Source: Clostridia bacterium
GTDB lineage: Bacteria > Bacillota > Clostridia > Christensenellales > Aristaeellaceae
Direction of reading: 5' to 3'
Length of the DNA: 17,868 nt
NCBI GenBank assembly: GCA_900769075.1
Contig: CAAGFE010000041.1
Coordinates: forward strand, 1-17,868
Positions 12,808-17,868 of this stretch are shown piece after piece. Each line of letters begins with the position of its first letter. The stretch's first letter is position 1. The notes below the pieces were generated by a model. The model had not been told where the DNA came from. It saw nothing but the letters and a program-made list of their open reading frames with translations, and searched no databases. The position numbers and the translations under genes are program-made.

Positions 12808-14181
12808 TCAGAAAAGAACGCTGATGGCCTGCATCACCGTATCCACGACCACCAGCTTCATGCCCTCGGGGGGCGAAAGCCGCTTGAGGTTCTCCCGCGG
12901 CAGCACGATGGTGGTGAAGCCAAGCCGCCGGCACTCCGCGATGCGGCGGTCGCACTGGGGGATGGCCCGCACCTCGCCCGCCAGGCCGACCTCGCCCATC
13001 ACCGCCACCTCCGCGCCCACGGGCTGATCCGTCAGGGAGGACACCACCGCGATGCACAGCGCCAGATCCGCCGCCGGTTCGGACAGCTCCAGACCGCCCG
13101 CCACGTTGATGTAAACATCCTGGTTGTAGGTTTTCTGATTGGCCCGCTTTTCCAGCACCGCCAGCAGCAGCGCCACGCGGGATGGATCCGCGCCGCCGAC
13201 CGTGCGCCGGGGCGTGCCGAAATAGCTGGTGCTGGCCAGCGCCTGCACATCGCACAGGAGCGGCCTTGAGCCTTCCAGCCCGCAGAACACCACCGATCCG
13301 CTGGCCCCCTTGGCCCGGCGGCTCAGCAGCTGCTCCGAGGGATTCAGCACCACCTGCATGCCCTTGTCGGTCATCTGGAACACGCCCAGCTCGTTCACCG
13401 AGCCGAAGCGGTTCTTCACCGCCCGCAGCAGGCGGTATTCCTGCATCTTGTCCCCCTCAAAGTAGAGCACCACGTCCACCATATGCTCCAGCATGCGCGG
13501 GCCTGCGATCGCGCCGTCCTTGGTGACATGCCCGACGAGAAAGATCGCTGTGCCGGTTTCCTTGCAGATGCGCATGATGAGGCTGGTGCATTCCCGCACC
13601 TGGCTGACCGAGCCGGGGGCGGAGGCCATTTCCGGGCGGTACATGGTCTGGACCGAGTCCACCACGGCCACGTCTGGCTGAAGCTGGTTCAGCTTTTCCT
13701 CCACCGCGTCCAGGGCGTTTTCCGCCAGCACATAGAGCTGCTCCTCCCGGATGCCCAGACGATTGGCCCGCAGCTTGATCTGCTTGGCGGATTCCTCACC
13801 GGAGATGTACAGCACCCGCTTCCCCGCGCGGGCAAGGTTGGCGCAGACCTGCAGGAGCAGCGTGGATTTGCCCACGCCCGGGTCGCCGCCGATGAGCATC
13901 AGCGCGCCCTCGACGATACCGCCGCCCAGCACCCGGTCCAGCTCGCTCACGCCGGTGGTGGTGCGGACGCTGACGTCCTCGGGGATGTCCTTGAGCAGCA
14001 TGGCTGATGCGCCGGTGCCCGGACGCTGCTTCGGGGATGCCTTCGCACCCGCGGCGGGCGCGGCAAAGCGGGTCGCTTCCTCCATCGTGTTCCACGCGCC
14101 GCAGCCGGGGCATTTCCCCGTCCATTTGGCGGTTTCAAACCCGCAGGCGGTGCAGGCGAAGAGTGTCTTTTCCTTGGCCAT
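12808..14181 (-). CDS. radA: DNA repair protein RadA
   Basis: The 457-residue protein is a RecA-like, DnaB-type helicase that helps branch migration in recombination. It has all diagnostic parts: an N-terminal four-cysteine zinc finger (Cys10, Cys13, Cys24, Cys27), Walker A GGDPGVGKST (98-107), Walker B AVVDS (172-176), the RadA-specific KNRFG motif (256-260), and a Lon-protease-like C-terminal domain. The length is normal. The ATG at 14181 has an AGGAGG site. It heads a five-gene minus-strand operon from an extended -10 promoter at 14217-14225. Confidence 0.97.
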   Translation of the reverse strand: MAKEKTLFACTACGFETAKWTGKCPGCGAWNTMEEATRFAAPAAGAKASPKQRPGTGASAMLLKDIPEDVSVRTTTGVSELDRVLGGGIVEGALMLIGGDPGVGKSTLLLQVCANLARAGKRVLYISGEESAKQIKLRANRLGIREEQLYVLAENALDAVEEKLNQLQPDVAVVDSVQTMYRPEMASAPGSVSQVRECTSLIMRICKETGTAIFLVGHVTKDGAIAGPRMLEHMVDVVLYFEGDKMQEYRLLRAVKNRFGSVNELGVFQMTDKGMQVVLNPSEQLLSRRAKGASGSVVFCGLEGSRPLLCDVQALASTSYFGTPRRTVGGADPSRVALLLAVLEKRANQKTYNQDVYINVAGGLELSEPAADLALCIAVVSSLTDQPVGAEVAVMGEVGLAGEVRAIPQCDRRIAECRRLGFTTIVLPRENLKRLSPPEGMKLVVVDTVMQAISVLF

Positions 14182-14216
14182 GGGGGCCTCCTGATCGAAC
14201 AGTATATGGACGCTTC

Positions 14217-14225
14217 ATTATATCA
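14217..14225 (-). promoter_or_regulatory. Extended -10 promoter of the radA operon
   Basis: On the minus strand TGATATAAT (14225-14217) is a perfect extended -10 element. No good -35 box exists at the right distance; the T-tract of the ilvE terminator occupies that place. So the promoter is embedded immediately after the preceding gene's terminator. Confidence 0.6.
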
Positions 14226-14237
14226 CAGATCCGGCGC

Positions 14238-14262
14238 AAAAAAAAGCCCCCGAAAGGGGGGC
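14238..14262 (-). terminator. Rho-independent terminator of ilvE
   Basis: On the minus strand a G+C-only 6-bp stem (14262-14257 with 14251-14246) with a short CTTTC loop is followed by eight T (14245-14238). It begins 26 bp after the ilvE stop. It separates ilvE from the radA operon. Confidence 0.9.
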
Positions 14263-14287
14263 ATGGCAAACAGGGCTTGCCGCCTGT

Positions 14288-15310
14288 TTACTTCACCGTG
14301 ATGATCCAGCCCTCGGGGGCTTCGATCTCGCCCATCTGGATGCCGCGCAGGGTGTTGTACAGCTTGGTCAGCACCGGGCCCATCTCGTCCTTGCCGGAGG
14401 GGAAGACGATCTCCCGGCCGTGGTCGTTGATGGAACCCACCGGGCTGATGACCGCCGCCGTGCCGCACAGGCCGCACTCGGCAAATTCGGGAACCTCCGT
14501 GAAAGGCACCTCGCGGTGTTCCACCGTCATGCCCAGATACTTTTCCGCCACCACCATGATGCTGCGGCGGGTGATGGAGGGCAGGATCGAATCGGACTTG
14601 GGCGTGACCAGCTTGCCGTCCTTCGTGATGAAGATGAAGTTTGCGCCGCCGGTTTCCTCCACCTTGGTGCGGGTGGCAGCGTCCAGGTACATGTTCTCGG
14701 CAAAGCCCTCGCGGTGGGCTTCCATGATGGGGTGCAATGACATGGCGTAGTTGAGGCCGGCCTTGATGGCGCCGGTGCCGTGGGGGGCCGCCCGGTCGAA
14801 GTCGGAAATCTTGAGGCTGATGGGCTTCACGCCGCCCTTGAAATAGGGGCCGACGGGGGTGGCGAAGATGCGGAACTCAAACTCGCTGGCGGGCTTGACG
14901 CCGATGACCGGGTTGGTGCCGATCATGAACGGACGCAGGTACAAAGACGCGCCGGTGCCGTAGGGCGGAACGTAATCCGCGTTGGCGGCGACGACCATCT
15001 TGACCGCCTCCAGGAATTTCTCCACCGGGAAGGGCGGCATTTCCAGGCGCTTGCAGGTGTCCGCCATGCGCTGAGCGTTCAGGTCGGGGCGGAAGGTCAC
15101 GATGCGCCCGTCCTTGGTGTAATAGGCCTTCAGCCCCTCAAAGCAGGCCTGGCAATACTGGAACACGCAGGCGCACTCGTTCAGGGTGATGTTCGCTTCG
15201 GTTTCAAGGCCGCCCTCGTCCCACTGGCCGTCCTTGTAGCGGCACACATAGCGGTATTCGGTCTGAATATATCCAAAGCCGAGGCTGGACCAATCAATGT
15301 TCTTGCTCAT
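14288..15310 (-). CDS. ilvE: Branched-chain amino acid aminotransferase
   Basis: The 340-residue PLP enzyme transfers the amino group between glutamate and the keto acids of leucine, isoleucine and valine. Visible features are FEGLKAYY (57-64), the substrate and cofactor region around LYLRPFMIGT, and the catalytic lysine, Lys183, in GTGAIKAGLNYAMS. The late CGTAAVISPVG stretch is the phosphate-binding part. Length and pattern fit the BCAT subfamily that includes eukaryotic and Gram-positive enzymes. The start at 15310 has an AAAGGAG site; the open frame extends 33 codons upstream, across the promoter, and that part is rejected. The gene is monocistronic, with a promoter at 15348-15376 and a strong terminator. 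No other branched-chain synthesis gene is present. Confidence 0.95.
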   Translation of the reverse strand: MSKNIDWSSLGFGYIQTEYRYVCRYKDGQWDEGGLETEANITLNECACVFQYCQACFEGLKAYYTKDGRIVTFRPDLNAQRMADTCKRLEMPPFPVEKFLEAVKMVVAANADYVPPYGTGASLYLRPFMIGTNPVIGVKPASEFEFRIFATPVGPYFKGGVKPISLKISDFDRAAPHGTGAIKAGLNYAMSLHPIMEAHREGFAENMYLDAATRTKVEETGGANFIFITKDGKLVTPKSDSILPSITRRSIMVVAEKYLGMTVEHREVPFTEVPEFAECGLCGTAAVISPVGSINDHGREIVFPSGKDEMGPVLTKLYNTLRGIQMGEIEAPEGWIITVK

Positions 15311-15347
15311 GCTGATGGCTCCTTTATCTGATGGATGTGTCAAAGCT

Positions 15348-15376
15348 ATTGTACGCTTCTTGGGCTGACTTTGCAA
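15348..15376 (-). promoter_or_regulatory. Promoter of ilvE
   Basis: On the minus strand TTGCAA (15376-15371), a 17-bp spacer and TACAAT (15353-15348). The leader before the ATG is about 30 nt, too short for a T-box or leader attenuator. Confidence 0.7.
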
Positions 15377-15421
15377 GGCTGCGGCTGCACTTTTGGCGTT
15401 TTTCCGCATGGGCTCAAATCA

Positions 15422-15450
15422 TTGACAGGCGGCGGGCAATGGCCTATAAT
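15422..15450 (+). promoter_or_regulatory. Consensus sigma-A promoter of the flavin reductase unit
   Basis: TTGACA (15422-15427), a 17-bp spacer and TATAAT (15445-15450), identical to the sigma-A consensus in both boxes. This predicts strong expression. It is divergent from the ilvE promoter, with 45 bp between the two -35 boxes. Confidence 0.85.
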
Positions 15451-15498
15451 AAGGGCAAATCCCTCGAAATGTGAAAACAGCATCAAGGAGGTGCCTCC

Positions 15499-16413
15499 AT
15501 GTCCAGCTTCAAGGATCTGCGAATTGTGGACAACTTCTACCAGACCTCGTCCTATTTCCCCATGCCCACGGTGATGGTTTCCACCCTCAGCGAGGACGGC
15601 AAGACCAATCTCGGCCCCTACAGCCTGGTGGCGCCCTATTACATCGCCGGCAGGGATTACTACGCCATGCTCCTGTGCTGCCGCAATTCCTCCAACACCG
15701 CGCAGAACATCCTCCGGGGCAGCCGGGTGGCGCTGAATTTCATCACCGACAACCGCAGGCACTTCAAGGAAGCCGTGCGTCTGGGATTCCCCGGCGACAC
15801 CACCGAGGAAAAGATGAAGGACTGCTTTTTCAAGCTGGAGGACGGCCTTGCCGGGGGCGACAACCGGCCCCAGGTGATGAGCGAGGCTTACCAGGTATTC
15901 GAGTGCACCTGGATGCGCGAGCTGGACAACGCCCAGGATGACAAGCCCGGTCAGCTGAACGGCTACGAGGGCCCCTACCATGACTTCAACGGCATCACCA
16001 CCAGGTTCGGTGCCCACTTCATCCTCCGCGTCGATAAAATCCTGATGAAGGAGAAGCAGTACAACGGCATCATCAACGGTGTGAAGGCGAAGGACTTTCC
16101 CCGCGTGCCGGTGGATTACGGCTACCGTGACTCCAAGAATTTCTGGTATACCCGGTTCCGCCGCCCGATCCCGGAGCTGCTGCCCATTCGTGAAAATTCC
16201 ATGCAGACCGTGCTCTACGCCGCCCACCGCGCGGACGATGTGGTGAAATTCACCGATGAAGCCTGCGAAAAGCTGCTCAAGGTGCCGCGGATCTTCCTGC
16301 CCACCGTCCTCAAGGGCTGCGTGAAGTGGGCCAAGGAGAACGGCGTGACCCTGGTGACGGCGGAGCATATGGACATCATCAACGACAAGCGCGCCAAAGA
16401 GAAGAAGAAATAA
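15499..16413 (+). CDS. Flavin reductase-like protein with PCP_red-like C-terminal domain
   Basis: The 304-residue protein has an N-terminal FMN-binding split-barrel domain of the flavin reductase family (about 1-190). Family marks are PMPTVMVSTLSEDGKTNLGP, the SLVAPYYI strand, and CCRNSSNTAQNI. These proteins bind FMN and often transfer electrons from NAD(P)H. The last 54 residues are a separate helical unit, with TDEACEKLLKVP at 252-263, then WAKENGVTLVTAEHM. They resemble the small PCP_red domain first seen at the C-terminus of the light-independent protochlorophyllide reductase B subunit. A very strong promoter and an AAGGAGG site at 15485-15491 drive it. The start is unambiguous. It is followed 14 bp later by a dehydrogenase gene. 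The physiological substrate is unknown. Confidence 0.85.
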   Translation: MSSFKDLRIVDNFYQTSSYFPMPTVMVSTLSEDGKTNLGPYSLVAPYYIAGRDYYAMLLCCRNSSNTAQNILRGSRVALNFITDNRRHFKEAVRLGFPGDTTEEKMKDCFFKLEDGLAGGDNRPQVMSEAYQVFECTWMRELDNAQDDKPGQLNGYEGPYHDFNGITTRFGAHFILRVDKILMKEKQYNGIINGVKAKDFPRVPVDYGYRDSKNFWYTRFRRPIPELLPIRENSMQTVLYAAHRADDVVKFTDEACEKLLKVPRIFLPTVLKGCVKWAKENGVTLVTAEHMDIINDKRAKEKKK

Positions 16414-16427
16414 AAGGAAGCATGCGT

Positions 16428-17717
16428 ATGAAGAAGATCACCGTGGCCATTGCGGGCCTGGGCTCCCGCGGCCTGGATACCTATGCCCGCTGTCTGGAAA
16501 AGTACCCCGACCGTGCCGAGCTGGTCGCTGTGGCGGATATTCGCCCTGACCGCGTGGCGGCAGCGGCGGCACGCTATCACATCCCGGCGGAGCGCTGCTT
16601 TGACAGCGTGGAAAGCCTGCTGAAGGCGCCCAGGCTGGCGGATGTGCTGTTCATCTGCACCCCCGATCAGCTCCACTACCGGCCCGCGATGGACGCATTG
16701 TCCCTCGGCTATCACCTGCTGCTGGAGAAGCCTGCGGCCCGCAGCGTTGCGGAATGCCGCGATATCGCTGAGCTGGCGGAGCGCAAGGGGCTGCAGGTCA
16801 TCGTCTGCCATGTGCTGCGCTACACCGTGTTCTACCAGACCATCAAGCGCCTGCTGGAGGCGGGCAAGGTGGGGCGGATCATGAACGTCGAGGGCATTGA
16901 GCGGGTGTGCTACTGGCATCAGGCCCATTCCTTCGTGCGGGGCAACTGGCATGTTGCGGCGGACACCACGCCGATGATCCTCGCCAAGTGCTGCCACGAT
17001 ATGGACATGCTCCTCTGGCTCACCGGGAAGAAGGCCGAGCGGGTGACCTCCTTCGGGCATCTGTCCCACTTCACGGCGGAAAATCAGCCCGCCGGCGCGC
17101 CGGAACGCTGCTCCGATGCCTGCCCCGCGGCGGACACCTGCGTCTACAATGCCGAGCACTTCTACCTGGAGCGCTTCCGCAGGAGCGGCGACAGCTGGCC
17201 CGTCAACGTGGTCGCGCCCGACCCCACGGAGGAGAGAATCCGCGCCGCCCTCGCCGCCGGGTTGAACGAGGCGGGCTGCGATTACGGCCGCTGCGTCTAC
17301 CGCATGAACAACGATGTGGTGGATCATCAGGTGGTCAATCTCCAGCTGGCGGACGATGTCACCGTGGCGTTCACCATGACGGCCTTCACCGCCACCGGCG
17401 GGCGCGTGATGCGCATCTGCGGCACGGCAGGCGAAATCTTCGCGGACATGGAGCGCAACACCATCCGGGTGATGGAATTTGGCAAAGCGCCGGTGGAAAT
17501 CGACGTGCGCCAGCTGACGGACGACTTTTCCGGTCACGGCGGCGGCGACGCGCGGATGATCGCGGACCTGCTTGATCTGCTGGAGGGCAAGCCCATGTCC
17601 CCCGCGCTGACCACCATTTCCCGCAGCGTGGAGAGCCACTACGTCGCCCTGGCGGCGGAGGAATCCCGTACCCACGGCGGTCAGGTGGTCGTGCTGGACG
17701 AATTTGTCAAACGATGA
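16428..17717 (+). CDS. Gfo/Idh/MocA-family oxidoreductase with cysteine cluster
   Basis: The 429-residue NAD(P)-dependent dehydrogenase is probably active on a sugar or sugar derivative. It has an N-terminal Rossmann fold with GLGSRG (10-15), VADIRPDR for cofactor selection, and the family EKP motif (Glu100-Pro102, with Lys101 catalytic). A KCCHDMDML segment (187-195) carries His190, which in this family often sits in the active site. The C-terminal domain has a cysteine group, Cys228, Cys232, Cys238, with Cys284 and Cys289 further on, which may bind a metal. ATG 16428 is preferred over ATG 16422 because the AGGA site at 16415-16418 is then nine bases away rather than three. It is the second gene of the operon. 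A double hairpin follows it. Confidence 0.9.
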   Translation: MKKITVAIAGLGSRGLDTYARCLEKYPDRAELVAVADIRPDRVAAAAARYHIPAERCFDSVESLLKAPRLADVLFICTPDQLHYRPAMDALSLGYHLLLEKPAARSVAECRDIAELAERKGLQVIVCHVLRYTVFYQTIKRLLEAGKVGRIMNVEGIERVCYWHQAHSFVRGNWHVAADTTPMILAKCCHDMDMLLWLTGKKAERVTSFGHLSHFTAENQPAGAPERCSDACPAADTCVYNAEHFYLERFRRSGDSWPVNVVAPDPTEERIRAALAAGLNEAGCDYGRCVYRMNNDVVDHQVVNLQLADDVTVAFTMTAFTATGGRVMRICGTAGEIFADMERNTIRVMEFGKAPVEIDVRQLTDDFSGHGGGDARMIADLLDLLEGKPMSPALTTISRSVESHYVALAAEESRTHGGQVVVLDEFVKR

Positions 17718-17731
17718 TAGAAGCAAAGAGA

Positions 17732-17794
17732 AGCTGCCATGAATGACAGCTCAGAGCATCGACAAAGTGCCGAGGGCACTTTGTCGAGGTTTTG
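17732..17794 (+). terminator. Double hairpin after the oxidoreductase (element copy 3)
   Basis: AGCTG (17732-17736) pairs with CAGCT (17747-17751). The 19-mer is present on the minus strand, 17768-17750. A perfect 13-bp stem follows (17759-17771 with 17775-17787, 3-nt loop), then GGTTTTGC. On the plus strand the second hairpin plus TTTT is a plausible terminator for the dehydrogenase. Its arms resemble those of the hairpin at 80-109. Confidence 0.65.
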
Positions 17795-17810
17795 CACTCA
17801 CTCACTGGTC

Positions 17811-17868
17811 GAACGGCAAGCCGTTCTCCCGGCCGTTCGTTCGTGTAAGGAAACTTTTCCTGACGGAA
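17811..17868. other. Right spacer, short hairpins
   Basis: GAACGGC (17811-17817) and GCCGTTC (17820-17826) form a tight inverted repeat, and GGAAA/TTTCC lies near the window end (17849-17860). There is no gene. The segment is cut by the window edge, so I cannot say what it leads to. Confidence 0.5.

Noticed and set aside
15311..15409. 33-codon N-terminal extension of ilvE
   Set aside because: It spans the ilvE promoter and has no family similarity; the start at 15310 has an AAAGGAG site.
15311..15498. A possible T-box or leucine-type attenuator in the ilvE leader
   Set aside because: The leader between promoter and ATG is only about 30 nt on the ilvE side, too short for either.
1..17868. 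CRISPR arrays, tRNA or rRNA genes, insertion sequences, prophage or toxin-antitoxin loci
   Set aside because: I saw no regularly spaced direct repeats, no transposase or phage proteins, and no recognisable structural RNA genes.

Overview
This is a GC-rich window of about 18 kb from a bacterial chromosome. It most likely comes from an anaerobic gut-type Clostridia (Bacillota) lineage. The reasons are strong AGGAGG-type ribosome binding sites, consensus sigma-A promoters, a DegV-family protein, a radA/yacL gene pair, several Bacillota-style regulators and transporters, and short signal peptides of the MKK-LLAL-A type. Genus-level placement cannot be made from the sequence alone. I see no rRNA, tRNA, CRISPR array, IS element or prophage.

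Layout, left to right. Positions 1-160 are a hairpin-rich spacer. A DegV-family gene (minus, 161-1000) is divergent from a MerR-family regulator (plus, 1244-2089). The regulator is followed by a DapB/2,4-diaminopentanoate dehydrogenase-like oxidoreductase (plus, 2222-3247), whose promoter has the 19-bp spacer and dyad typical of MerR-controlled promoters. After a strong terminator comes a four-gene sugar-type (CUT1) ABC transporter operon: ATPase, two permeases and a solute-binding lipoprotein with an extra C-terminal membrane segment (3474-7982). A separately promoted secreted protein with two similar halves follows (8061-8762). A convergent 314-bp spacer full of perfect hairpins (8763-9076) separates it from a minus-strand operon (14181 down to 9077), read in the order radA, yacL-like PIN/TRAM gene, stand-alone GyrI-like ligand-binding protein, MFS transporter, glycerophosphodiester phosphodiesterase. 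Upstream is ilvE (minus, 14288-15310) with its own promoter and terminator. Divergent from ilvE is a two-gene plus-strand unit: a flavin reductase-like protein with an apparent PCP_red-like C-terminal domain, and a Gfo/Idh/MocA oxidoreductase (15499-17717). The window ends in another hairpin-rich spacer.

How the genes fit together. Most of the window is ordinary chromosome with tightly packed operons. The most notable signals are: (1) a conserved 19-nt intergenic sequence, found three times nearly intact and once degenerate, always beside a hairpin at a gene 3' end; (2) the MerR-type operator/promoter; (3) the predicted doubly anchored solute-binding protein; and (4) the flavin-reductase/PCP_red-like fusion. 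I did not find a clear new multi-gene system. The dispersed hairpin family is the best candidate for something not explained by the gene annotation.
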